A stretch of 64,000 nucleotides of DNA, taken from Calliopsis andreniformis. Lineage: Eukaryota > Arthropoda > Insecta > Hymenoptera > Andrenidae. The stretch spans positions 3,162,001 through 3,226,000 of the forward strand of contig NW_027480423.1 in assembly GCF_051401765.1 (NCBI RefSeq). The letters run 5' to 3'. Below the pieces are notes generated by a model. The model made no database searches, was not told the origin of the DNA, and saw only the letters and a list, made by a program, of their open reading frames with translations. The first letter of the stretch is position 1; every line of letters starts with the position of its first letter. Shown here in pieces: positions 13,280 to 25,891 of this stretch. The position numbers and the translations under genes are program-made.

Positions 13280-14108
13280 TAGTTAGGGCCTAAGAAGTCA
13301 ACGCCAGAAGCATAAAATACAATATAAATGTAACAGTTTTTCCATCGTATAAAACGAATAATAGCAACCAGTGTGAAAGTTATGGTCATTTCTACTTTCC
13401 GGGCAACCTAGGCTTCTCCCTGGGGCGTCGCTCCAACAGATTGAATAGTGAGGGCCTTAGAAGGTAATGCCCGAAGCATAAAATGCAATAGAAGTACAAC
13501 AGTTTTTCCATCATATAACTGGAATAATTGCACCAGTTTGAAAGTGATGGTCATTTCTACGTTCCGGGCAACCTAGGCTTCACTCTCGGGCGTTGCTCCA
13601 CCGGATCGAATAGTTAGTACCTTAGATGTCAACGCCCGAAGCATAAAATACAATATAAATACAACAGCTTTTCCATCGTATATAATGTATATTTGCAAAC
13701 AGTGTGAAAGTAATAGTCATTTCCATGTTCCGGGCAACCTAGGCTTCACACTAGGGCGTTGTTCCACCAGATCGAATAGTTAGGGCCTAAGAAGTCAACG
13801 CCAGAAGCATACAATACGATATAAATGCAAAAGCTTTTCCATCGTATAAAACGAATAATTGCAGCCAGTGTGAATGTAATGGTCATTTCTACGTTCCGGG
13901 CAAACTAGGCTTCACTCTAGGGCGTTGCTCCACCAGACCGAATAGTTAGGGCCTTAGAAATCAACGCCAGAAGCATAAAATACAATAAAGATGCAACAGT
14001 TTTTCCATCGTAAAACAGGAATAATTGCAACCAGGGTAAAGGTAATGGTCATTTCTACGTTCCGGGCAACGTAGGTTTCACTCTAAGGCGTTGTTCCACC
14101 AGATCGAA
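13280..14108. repeat. Partial block B copy (first 5 monomers)
   Basis: Repeats 9794-10624 at an offset of 3486 bp (21 x 166). The same landmarks appear in order (TATAAATGTAACAG, GTGAGGGCCTTAGAAGGTAA, CAGACCGAATAG, GCAACGTAGGTTTCAC). It stops agreeing at about 14108, where the monomer changes to CCCGAAGCATAAAATGCAAA with TTAAATAGAACAG. A missing base near 13531 (TTGCACCAG) marks this copy and is shared with 25148. Confidence 0.8.
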
Positions 14109-14274
14109 TAGCTAGGGCCTTAGAAGTCAACGCCCGAAGCATAAAATGCAAATTAAATAGAACAGTTTTTCCATTGTATAAAACGAATAACTGCAACCAG
14201 TGTGAAAGTACTGGTCATTTCTACCTTCCGGGCAACCTAGGCTTCACCCTAGGGCGTTGTTCCACCAGATGGAA

Positions 14275-15768
14275 TAGTTAGGGCCTAAGAAGTCAACGCC
14301 AGAAGCATAAAATACGATATAAATACAACAGCTTTTCCATCGTATAAAACGAATAATTGCAACCAGTATGAAACTTATGGTCATTTCTACTTTCCGAGCA
14401 ACCTAGGCTTCACCCTAGGGCGTTGCTCCAACGGATTGAATAGTTAGGGCCTTAGAAGTCAACGCCCGAACCATAAAATGCAAAAAAAATACAACAGTGT
14501 TTCCATCATATAACAGGAATAATTGCAACCAGTTTGAAAGTGATGGCCAATTCTACGTTCCGGGCAACCTAGGTTTCACACCAGTGCGTTGCTCCACCAG
14601 AAGGAATAGTTACGGCCTAAGAAGTCGACGCCAGAAGCATAAAATACGATATAAATACAACAGCTTTTCCATCGAATAAAACGAATAATTGCAACCAGTG
14701 TGAAAGTAATGGTCATTTCTACGTTCCGAGCACCCTAGGCGTCACTCTAGGGCGTTGCTCCACCAGATCGAATAGGTTGGTCCTTAGAAGTAAACGCCAG
14801 AAGCATAAAATACGATATAAATACAACAACGTTTCCATCGTATAAAACGAATAATTGCAACCAGTGTGAAAGTTATGGTCATTTCTACATTCCGAGCAAC
14901 CTAGGATTCACTCTAGGGCGCTCCTCCACCAGATCGAATAGTTAGGTCCTTACAAGTAAACGCCAGAAGCATAAAATACGATATAAATGCAACTGCGTTT
15001 CCATCGTATAAAACGAATAATTGCAACCAGTGTGAAAGTTATGGTCATTTCTACATTCCGAGCAACCTAGGATTCACTCTAGGGCGTTGTTCCACCAGAT
15101 CGAATAGTTAGGGCCTAAGAAGTGAACGCCAGAAGCATAAAATGCAATAAAAATACAACAGTTTTTCCATCGTATAACAGGATTAATTGCAACCAGTTTG
15201 GAAGTGATGGTCATTTCTCCTTTCCGGGCAACCTAGGCTTCACTCTAGGGCGTTGCTCCACCAGATCGACTAGCTAGGGCCTTAGAAGTCAACGCCAGAA
15301 GCACAAAATACAATATAAATACAACAGTTTTTCCATCGTATAAAACGAATAATTGCAACCTGTAAGAAACTGATGGTCATTTCTACTTTCCGAGCAACCT
15401 AGGCTTCACCCTAGGGCGTTGCTCCAACAGATTGAATAGTTAGGGCCTTAGAAGTCAACGCCCGAAGCATAAAATGCAATAAAAATACAACAGTGTTTCC
15501 ATCATATAAAACGCATAATTGCAACCAGTATGAAACTTATGGTCATTTCTACTTTCCGAGCAAGCTAGGCTTCACCCTAGGGCGTTGCTCCAACAGATTC
15601 AATAGTTAGGGCCTTAGAAGTCAACGCCCGAAGCATAAAATGCAATAAAAATACAACAGAGTTTCCATGGTATAAAACGAATAATTGCTACCAGTCTGAA
15701 AGTTATGGCCATTTCTACGTTCCGGGCAACCTAGGCTTCACCCTAGGGCGTTGTTCCACCAGATCGAA
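14275..15768. repeat. Truncated S unit (last 9 monomers)
   Basis: Matches 8300-9793 of S copy 2 at an offset of 5975 bp over exactly nine monomers (1494 bp). The upstream part of the unit is absent: the monomer before it (about 14109-14274) comes from another context, so the join is a recombination breakpoint. The segment runs directly into a new S start at 15769. Confidence 0.83.
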
Positions 15769-18700
15769 TAGTTAGGGCCTAAGAAGTGAACGCCAGAAGC
15801 ATAAAATACGATATAAATACAACAGACTTTCCATCGTATAAAACGAATAATTGCAACCAGTGTGATAGTTATGGTCATTTCTACATTTCGAGCAACCTAG
15901 GCTTCACTCTAGGGCGCACCTCCACCTGATCGAATAGTTAGGGCCTTAGAAGTCAAAGCCAGAAGCATAAAATACAATATAAATACAACAGATTTTCCAT
16001 CGTATAAAACGAATAATTGCAACCAATGTGAAAGTTATGGTCATTTCTACACTTCGAGCAACCTAGGCTTCACTCTAGGGCGTTGCTCCACCTGATCGAA
16101 TAGTTAGGGCCTTAGAAGTCAACGCCAGAATAATAAAATACAATATAAATACAACAGTTTTTCCACCATATAAAACGAATAATTGCAACCAGTATGAAAG
16201 TTACGGTCATTGCTACTTTCCGGGCAACCTAGGCTTCACCCTTGGGCGTTGCTCCAACACAGTGAATAGCTAGGGCCTTAGAAGTCAATGCCCGAAGCAT
16301 AAAATGCAATAAAAATACAACAGTTTTTCCATCATATAACAGGAATAATTGCAACCAGTTTGAAAGTGATGGTCATTTCTACGTACCGGGCAACATAGGC
16401 TTCACTCTAGTGCGTTGCGCCACCAGATCAAACAGTTAGGGCCTTAGAAGTCAACGCCCGAAGCATTAAATACAAAATAAATAGAACAGTTTTTGCATTT
16501 TATAAAACGAATATTTGCTACCAGTGTAAAAGTCATGGTCATTTCTACGTCCTGGGCAACCTAGGTTTCACTCCAGGGAGTTGCTCCACCTCATCGAATA
16601 GTTACGGCCTAAGAAGTCAACGCCAGAAGCATAAAATACAATATAAATACAACAGATTTTCCATCGTATAAAACGAATAATTGCAACCAGTATGAAACTT
16701 ATGGTCATTTCTACTTTCCGAGCAACCTAGGCTTCACCCTAGGACGTTGCTCCAACAGATTGAATAGTTAGGGCCTTAGAAGTCTACGCCCGAACCATAA
16801 AATGCAAAAAAAATACAACAGTGTTTCCATCATATAACAGGAATAATTGCAACCCGTGTGAAAGTGATGGCCAATTCTACGTTCCGGGCAACCTAGGCTT
16901 CACTCTATTGCGTTGCTCCACCAGATCGAATAGTTAGTGGCTTAGAAGTCAACGCCAGAAGCATAAATTACAATATAAGTAGAACAGCTTTTCCATCGTA
17001 TATAATGTATATTTGCAAACAGTGTGGAAGTAATGGACACTTCTACGTTCCGGGCAACCTAGGCTTCACTCTAGGGTGTTGCCCAACCAGATGGAATTGC
17101 TAGCGACTTAGAATCCAATGCCAGAAGCATAAAATGCAATATAAATTTTACAGCTTTTCCATCGTATAAAAGGTATAATAGCAACCAGTGTGAAAGTTAT
17201 GGTCATTTCAACGTTCCGGGCAACCTAGGCTTCACTCTAGGGCGTTGCTCCTACAGATCAAATAGTTAGGGCCTAAGAAGTCAACGCCAGAAGCATAAAT
17301 TACAATATAAGTACAACAGCTTTTCCATCGTATGTAATGTATATTTACAAACAGTGTAGAAGTAATGGTCATTTCTACGCTCCGGGCAACCTAGGCTTCA
17401 CCCTAGGGCGCTGCTCGACCAGATAGAATAGCTAGGGCCTTAGAAGTCAACGCCCGAAGCATAAAATACAAAATAAATAGAACAGCGTTTCCATCGTATA
17501 AAACGAATAATTGCAACCAGTATGAAACTTATGGTCATTTCTACTTTCCGAGCAACATAGGCTTCACCCTAGGACGTTGCTCCAACAGATTGAATAGTTA
17601 GGGCCTTAGAAGTCTACGCCCGAACCATAAAATGCAAAAAAAATACAACAGTGTTTCCATCATATAACAGGAATAATTGCAACCCGTGTGAAAGTGATGG
17701 TCATTTCTACGTTCCAGGCAACCTAGGCTTCACCCTAGGGCGTTGTTCCACCAGATGGAATAGTTAGGGACTAAGAAGTCAACGCCAGAAGCATAAAACA
17801 CTATATAAATACAACAGATTTCCATCATATAAAACGAATAATTGAAACCAGGATGAAAGTTATGGTCATTTCTGCTTTCCAGGCAACCTAGGCTTCACTC
17901 TAGGGCGTTGCTCCACCAGATCGAATAGGTTGGTCCTTAGAAGTAAACGCCAGAAGCATAAAATACGATATAAATACAACAACGTTTCCATCGTATAAAA
18001 CGAATAATTGCAACCAGTGTGAAAGTTATGGTCATTTCTACATTCCGAGCAACCTAGGAATCACTCTAGGGCGCTCCTCCACCAGATCGAATAGTTAGGT
18101 CCTTAGAAGTAAACGCCAGAAGCATAAAATACGATATAAATGCAACTGCGTTTCCATCGTATAAAACGAATAATTGCAACCAGTGTGAAAGTTATGGTCA
18201 TTTCTACATTCCGAGCAACCTAGGATTCACTCTAGGGCGTTGTTCCACCAGATCGAATAGTTAGGGCCTAAGAAGTGAACGCCAGAAGCATAAAATGCAA
18301 TAAAAATACAACAGTTTTTCCATCGTATAACAGGATTAATTGCAACCAGTTTGGAAGTGATGGTCATTTCTCCTTTCCGGGCAACCTAGGCTTCACTCTA
18401 GGGCGTTGCTCCACCAGATCGACTAGCTAGGGCCTTAGAAGTCAACGCCAGAAGCATAAAATACAATATAAATACAACAGTTTTTCCATCGTATAAAACG
18501 AATAATTGCAACCAGTAAGAAACTGATGGTCATTTCTACTTTCCGAGCAACCTAGGCTTCACCCTAGGGCGTTGCTCCAACAGATTGAATAGTTAGGGCC
18601 TTAGAAGTCAACGCCCGAAGCATAAAATGCAATAAAAATACAACAGTGTTTCCATCATATAAAACGCATAATTGCAACCAGTATGAAACTTATGGTCATT

Positions 18701-18921
18701 TCTACTTTCCGAGCAAGCTAGGCTTCACCCTAGGGCGTTGCTCCAACAGATTCAATAGTTAGGGCCTTAGAAGTCAACGCCCGAAGCATAAAATGCAATA
18801 AAAATACAACAGAGTTTCCATGGTATAAAACGAATAATTGCTACCAGTGTGAAAGTTATGGCCATTTCTACGTTCCGGGCAACCTAGGCTTCACCCTAGG
18901 GCGTTGTTCCACCAGATCGAA
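15769..18921. repeat. S unit with an internal 4-monomer deletion (19 monomers, 3153 bp)
   Basis: Starts with the S first monomer (ACGATATAAATACAACAGAC) and follows S copy 2 monomer by monomer. At about 17926 the text jumps from the monomer with GAAACCAGGATGAAAG straight to the one with TAGGTTGGTCCTTAG. In copy 2 these are separated by four further monomers (about 8134-8797). It then follows S to its end and joins a B copy at 18922. The total of 19 monomers is 23 minus 4, consistent with a clean loss of whole monomers. Confidence 0.83.
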
Positions 18922-20913
18922 TAGTTAGGGCCTAAGAAGTCAACGCCAGAAGCATAAAATACAATATAAATGTAACAGTTTTTCCATCGTATAAAACGAA
19001 TAATAGCAACCAGTGTGAAAGTTGTGGTCATTTCTACTTTCCGGGCAACCTAGGCTTCTCCCTAGGGCGTCGCTCCATCAGATTGAATAGTGAGGGCTTT
19101 AGAAGGTAATGACCGAAGCATAAAATGCAATAGAAGTACAACAGTTTTTCCGTCATATAACTGGAATAATTGCAACCAGTTTGAAAGTGATGGTCATTTC
19201 TACGTTGCGGGCAACCTAGGCTTCACTCTCGGGCGTTGCTCCACCGGATCGAGTAGTTAGTACCTTAGAAGTCAACGCCAGAAGCATAAAATACAATATA
19301 AATACAACAGCTTTTCCATCGTATATAATGTATATTTGCAAACAGTGTGAAAGTAATGGTCATTTCCATGTTCCGGGCAACCTAGGCTTCACACTAGGCC
19401 GTTGTTCCACCAGATCGAATAGTTAGGGCCTAAGAAGTCAACGCCAGAAGCATACAATACGATATAAATGCAAAAGCTTTTCCATCGTATAAAACGAATA
19501 ATTGCAACCAGTGTGAATGTAATGGTCGTTTCTACGTTCCGGGCAAACTAGGCTTCACTCTAGGGCGTTGCTCCATCAGACCGAATAGTTAGGGCCTTAG
19601 AAATCAACGCCAGAAGCATAAAATACAATAAAGATGCAACAGTTTTTCCATCGTAAAACAGGAATAATTGCAACCAGGGTGAAGGTAATGGTCATTTCTA
19701 CGTTCCGGGCAACGTAGGTTTCACTCTAAGGCGTTGTTCCACCAGATCGAATAGTTAGGGCCTAAGAAGTCAACGCCAGAAGCATAAAATACAATATGAA
19801 TGTAACAGCTTTTCCATCGTATAAAACGAATAATAGCAACCAGTGTGAAAGTTATGGTCATTTCTACGTTCCGGGCAACCTAGGTTTCACTCTAGGGCGT
19901 TGCTCTACCAGATCGAATAGCTAGGGACTTAGAATTCAACGCCAGAAGGATAAAATACAATATAAGTACAACAGTTATTCCATCGTATAAAATGAGTAGT
20001 TGCAAACATTGTGAAAGTAATGGTCATTTCTACGTTCCGGGCAACCTAGGCGTCACTCTAGGGCGTTGCTCCACCACATCTAATAGCTACGACCTTAGAA
20101 GTCAACGCCAGATGCATACAATACAATATAAATACAGCAGCTTTTCCATCGTACAAAATGAATAATAGCAATCAGTGTGAAAGTAATGGTCATTTCTACG
20201 TTTCGGGCAACCTAGGCTTCACTCTAGGGCGGTGCTCCACCAGATCAAATAGTTAGGGCCTAAGAAGTCAACGCCAGAAGCATGAAATACAACATAAATA
20301 CAACAGATTTTCCATCGTATATAATGTATATTTGCAAACAGTGTGAAAGTAATGGTCATTTCTATGTACCGGGCAACCTAGGCCCCACTCTCGGGCGTTG
20401 CTCCACCAAATCAAATAGCTAGGGCCTTAGAGGTCAACGCCAGAAGCATAAAATACAATAAAGATGCAAAAGTTTTTCCATCGTATAACAGGAATAACTG
20501 CAAACAGTGCGAAAGTAATGGTCATTTCCATGTTCCGGGCAACCTAGTCTTCACTCTAGGGCGTTGTTCCACCAGATCGAATAATTAGGGTCTAAGAAGT
20601 CAACACCAGAAGAATAAAATACAATATAAGTACAAAAGCTTTTCCATCGTATAAAATGAGTAATTGCAAACATTGTGAAAGTAATGGTCATTTCTACGTT
20701 CCGGGCCACCTAGGCGTCACTCTAGGGCGTTGCTCCACCACATCTAATAGCTACGGCCTTAGAAGTCAACCCCAGATGAATAAAATACAATAAAGATGCC
20801 ACAGCTTTTCCATCGTATAAAACGAATAATTGCAACCAGTGTGAAAGTTATGGTCATTTCTACGTTCCGGGCAACCTAGGCTTCACTCTAGGGCGTTGCG
20901 CCACCAGATCGAA
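17761..20913. repeat. 19-monomer tandem duplication, copy 1 (3153 bp)
   Basis: S tail (17761-18921) plus the first 12 monomers of block B (18922-20913). The same composite follows immediately at 20914-24066, offset 3153 bp (19 x 166 minus 1). Differences I found between the copies are few: near 18596 (GGGCC versus GGACC), 19097 (GGGCTTTAG versus GGGCCTTAG), 19399 (CTAGGCCG versus CTAGGGCG) and 19797 (AATATGAATG versus AATATAAATG), plus the first bases at the boundary. Confidence 0.85.
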
Positions 20914-23900
20914 TAGTTAGGGCCTTAGAAGTCAACGCCAGAAGCATAAAACACTATATAAATACAACAGATTTCCATCATATAAAACGAATAATTGAAA
21001 CCAGGATGAAAGTTATGGTCATTTCTGCTTTCCAGGCAACCTAGGCTTCACTCTAGGGCGTTGCTCCACCAGATCGAATAGGTTGGTCCTTAGAAGTAAA
21101 CGCCAGAAGCATAAAATACGATATAAATACAACAACGTTTCCATCGTATAAAACGAATAATTGCAACCAGTGTGAAAGTTATGGTCATTTCTACATTCCG
21201 AGCAACCTAGGAATCACTCTAGGGCGCTCCTCCACCAGATCGAATAGTTAGGTCCTTAGAAGTAAACGCCAGAAGCATAAAATACGATATAAATGCAACT
21301 GCGTTTCCATCGTATAAAACGAATAATTGCAACCAGTGTGAAAGTTATGGTCATTTCTACATTCCGAGCAACCTAGGATTCACTCTAGGGCGTTGTTCCA
21401 CCAGATCGAATAGTTAGGGCCTAAGAAGTGAACGCCAGAAGCATAAAATGCAATAAAAATACAACAGTTTTTCCATCGTATAACAGGATTAATTGCAACC
21501 AGTTTGGAAGTGATGGTCATTTCTCCTTTCCGGGCAACCTAGGCTTCACTCTAGGGCGTTGCTCCACCAGATCGACTAGCTAGGGCCTTAGAAGTCAACG
21601 CCAGAAGCATAAAATACAATATAAATACAACAGTTTTTCCATCGTATAAAACGAATAATTGCAACCAGTAAGAAACTGATGGTCATTTCTACTTTCCGAG
21701 CAACCTAGGCTTCACCCTAGGGCGTTGCTCCAACAGATTGAATAGTTAGGACCTTAGAAGTCAACGCCCGAAGCATAAAATGCAATAAAAATACAACAGT
21801 GTTTCCATCATATAAAACGCATAATTGCAACCAGTATGAAACTTATGGTCATTTCTACTTTCCGAGCAAGCTAGGCTTCACCCTAGGGCGTTGCTCCAAC
21901 AGATTCAATAGTTAGGGCCTTAGAAGTCAACGCCCGAAGCATAAAATGCAATAAAAATACAACAGAGTTTCCATGGTATAAAACGAATAATTGCTACCAG
22001 TGTGAAAGTTATGGCCATTTCTACGTTCCGGGCAACCTAGGCTTCACCCTAGGGCGTTGTTCCACCAGATCGAATAGTTAGGGCCTAAGAAGTCAACGCC
22101 AGAAGCATAAAATACAATATAAATGTAACAGTTTTTCCATCGTATAAAACGAATAATAGCAACCAGTGTGAAAGTTGTGGTCATTTCTACTTTCCGGGCA
22201 ACCTAGGCTTCTCCCTAGGGCGTCGCTCCATCAGATTGAATAGTGAGGGCCTTAGAAGGTAATGACCGAAGCATAAAATGCAATAGAAGTACAACAGTTT
22301 TTCCGTCATATAACTGGAATAATTGCAACCAGTTTGAAAGTGATGGTCATTTCTACGTTGCGGGCAACCTAGGCTTCACTCTCGGGCGTTGCTCCACCGG
22401 ATCGAGTAGTTAGTACCTTAGAAGTCAACGCCAGAAGCATAAAATACAATATAAATACAACAGCTTTTCCATCGTATATAATGTATATTTGCAAACAGTG
22501 TGAAAGTAATGGTCATTTCCATGTTCCGGGCAACCTAGGCTTCACACTAGGGCGTTGTTCCACCAGATCGAATAGTTAGGGCCTAAGAAGTCAACGCCAG
22601 AAGCATACAATACGATATAAATGCAAAAGCTTTTCCATCGTATAAAACGAATAATTGCAACCAGTGTGAATGTAATGGTCGTTTCTACGTTCCGGGCAAA
22701 CTAGGCTTCACTCTAGGGCGTTGCTCCATCAGACCGAATAGTTAGGGCCTTAGAAATCAACGCCAGAAGCATAAAATACAATAAAGATGCAACAGTTTTT
22801 CCATCGTAAAACAGGAATAATTGCAACCAGGGTGAAGGTAATGGTCATTTCTACGTTCCGGGCAACGTAGGTTTCACTCTAAGGCGTTGTTCCACCAGAT
22901 CGAATAGTTAGGGCCTAAGAAGTCAACGCCAGAAGCATAAAATACAATATAAATGTAACAGCTTTTCCATCGTATAAAACGAATAATAGCAACCAGTGTG
23001 AAAGTTATGGTCATTTCTACGTTCCGGGCAACCTAGGTTTCACTCTAGGGCGTTGCTCTACCAGATCGAATAGCTAGGGACTTAGAATTCAACGCCAGAA
23101 GGATAAAATACAATATAAGTACAACAGTTATTCCATCGTATAAAATGAGTAGTTGCAAACATTGTGAAAGTAATGGTCATTTCTACGTTCCGGGCAACCT
23201 AGGCGTCACTCTAGGGCGTTGCTCCACCACATCTAATAGCTACGACCTTAGAAGTCAACGCCAGATGCATACAATACAATATAAATACAGCAGCTTTTCC
23301 ATCGTACAAAATGAATAATAGCAATCAGTGTGAAAGTAATGGTCATTTCTACGTTTCGGGCAACCTAGGCTTCACTCTAGGGCGGTGCTCCACCAGATCA
23401 AATAGTTAGGGCCTAAGAAGTCAACGCCAGAAGCATGAAATACAACATAAATACAACAGATTTTCCATCGTATATAATGTATATTTGCAAACAGTGTGAA
23501 AGTAATGGTCATTTCTATGTACCGGGCAACCTAGGCCCCACTCTCGGGCGTTGCTCCACCAAATCAAATAGCTAGGGCCTTAGAGGTCAACGCCAGAAGC
23601 ATAAAATACAATAAAGATGCAAAAGTTTTTCCATCGTATAACAGGAATAACTGCAAACAGTGCGAAAGTAATGGTCATTTCCATGTTCCGGGCAACCTAG
23701 TCTTCACTCTAGGGCGTTGTTCCACCAGATCGAATAATTAGGGTCTAAGAAGTCAACACCAGAAGAATAAAATACAATATAAGTACAAAAGCTTTTCCAT
23801 CGTATAAAATGAGTAATTGCAAACATTGTGAAAGTAATGGTCATTTCTACGTTCCGGGCCACCTAGGCGTCACTCTAGGGCGTTGCTCCACCACATCTAA

Positions 23901-24066
23901 TAGCTACGGCCTTAGAAGTCAACCCCAGATGAATAAAATACAATAAAGATGCCACAGCTTTTCCATCGTATAAAACGAATAATTGCAACCAGTGTGAAAG
24001 TTATGGTCATTTCTACGTTCCGGGCAACCTAGGCTTCACTCTAGGGCGTTGCGCCACCAGATCGAA
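20914..24066. repeat. 19-monomer tandem duplication, copy 2 (3153 bp)
   Basis: Near-identical copy of the preceding 3153 bp. The left join is visible: block B text (GGGCGTTGCGCCACCAGATC) passes directly into the S monomer with AAAACACTATATAAATACAA. That join does not exist in block B copy 1, where B continues with GAAGCATGAAATACAAAAT. At its right end copy 2 does continue that way (24067 onward), so copy 2 keeps the ancestral B continuation and the junction at 20914 is the new one. Confidence 0.85.
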
Positions 24067-25062
24067 TAGTTAGGGCCTTAGAAGTCAACGCCCGAAGCAT
24101 GAAATACAAAATAAATAAAACAGTTTTTCCATCGTATAAAACGAATAATTGCAACCAGTATGAAAGTTAACGTCATTTCTACTTTCCGGGCAACATAGGC
24201 TTCACCCTCGGTCGTTGCACCAACAGATTGAATAGTTAGGGCCTTAGAAGTCAACGCCCGAAGCATAAAATACAAAATAAATAGAACAGTTTTTCCATCG
24301 TATAAAACGAATAATTGCTACCAGTATGAAACTTATGGTCATTTCTACTTTCCGAGCATGCTAGGCTTCACCCTAGGGCGTTGCTCCAACAGATTCAATA
24401 GTTAGGACCTTAGAAGTGAACGCCCGAACCATAAAATGCAAAAAAAATACAACAGTGTTTCCATCATATAACAGGAATAATTGCAACCAGTTTGAAAGTG
24501 ATGGCCAATTCTACGTTCCGGGCAACCTAGGCTTCTCTCTAGGGCGTTGCTCCACAAGATCGAATAGATAGTGCCTTAGAAGTCAATGCCAGAAGCATAA
24601 AATACAATATAAATACAACAGTTTTTCCATCGTATAAAACGAATAATTGCAGCCAGTATGAATCTTATGGTCATTTCTACTTTCCGAGCAACCTAGGCTT
24701 CACCCTGAGGCGTTTGTCCAACAGATTGAATAGTTAGGGCCTTAGAAGTCAACCACCGAACCATAAAATGCAAAAAAAATACAACAGTGTTTCCCACATA
24801 TAACAGGAATAATTGCAACCAGTTTGAAAGTGATGGCCAATTCTACGTTCCGGGAAACCTAGGCTTCTCTCTAGGGCGTTGCTCCACCAGATCGAATAGA
24901 TAGTGCCTTAGAAGTCAACGCTAGAAGCATAAAATACAATATAAATACAACAGTTTTTCCATCGTATAAAACGAATAATTGCAACCAGTATGAAACTTAT
25001 GGTCATTTTTACTTTCCGAGCAACCTAGGCTTCACCCTAGGGCCTTGCTCCAACAGATTGAA
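22075..25062. repeat. Block B, copy 3 (18 monomers, 2988 bp)
   Basis: Matches 9794-12781 at a constant offset of 12281 bp. The match extends left into the S tail as far as about 21079 (equivalent to 8798), so roughly 4 kb is shared. Differences seen are sparse: near 10091/22372 (CCTATGCTT versus CCTAGGCTT), 10310/22591, 11762/24043 and 12660/24941. At 25063 the text jumps to the partial B copy first seen at 13446, which removes four monomers of B copy 1. Confidence 0.83.
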
Positions 25063-25891
25063 TAGTGAGGGCCTTAGAAGGTAATGCCCGAAGCATAAAA
25101 TGCAATAGAAGTACAACAGTTTTTCCATCATATAACTGGAATAATTGCACCAGTTTGAAAGTGATGGTCATTTCTACGTTCCGGGCAACCTAGGCTTCTC
25201 TCTCGGGCGTTGCTCCACCGGATCGAATAGTTAGTACCTTAGATGTCAACGCCCGAAGCATAAAATACAATATAAATACAACAGCTTTTCCATCGTATAT
25301 AATGTATATTTGCAAACAGTGTGAAAGTAATGGTCATTTCCATGTTCCGGGCAACCTAGGCTTCACACTAGGGCGTTGTTCCACCAGATCGAATAGTTAG
25401 GGCCTAAGAAGTCAACGCCAGAAGCATACAATACGATATAAATGCAAAAGCTTTTCCATCGTATAAAACGAATAATTGCAGCCAGTGTGAATGTAATGGT
25501 CATTTCTACGTTCCGGGCAAACTAGGCTTCACTCTAGGGCGTTGCTCCACCAGACCGAATAGTTAGGGCCTTAGAAATCAACGCCAGAAGCATAAAATAC
25601 AATAAAGATGCAACAGTTTTTCCATCGTAAAACAGGAATAATTGCAACCAGGGTAAAGGTAATGGTCATTTCTACGTTCCGGGCAACGTAGGTTTCACTC
25701 TAAGGCGTTGTTCCACCAGATCGAATAGCTAGGGCCTTAGAAGTCAACGCCCGAAGCATAAAATGCAAATTAAATAGAACAGTTTTTCCATTGTATAAAA
25801 CGAATAACTGCAACCAGTGTGAAAGTACTGGTCATTTCTACCTTCCGGGCAACCTAGGCTTCACCCTAGGGCGTCGTTCCACCAGATGGAA
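25063..25891. repeat. Copy of the partial B block plus junction monomer
   Basis: Corresponds to 13446-14274 at the same length (829 bp). It includes the missing base in TTGCACCAG and the unusual monomer AATGCAAATTAAATAGAACA. Shared breakpoints show that this arrangement was copied as a block after the rearrangement at 14109 had formed. After 25891 the sequence no longer follows the 14275 S copy. Confidence 0.78.
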
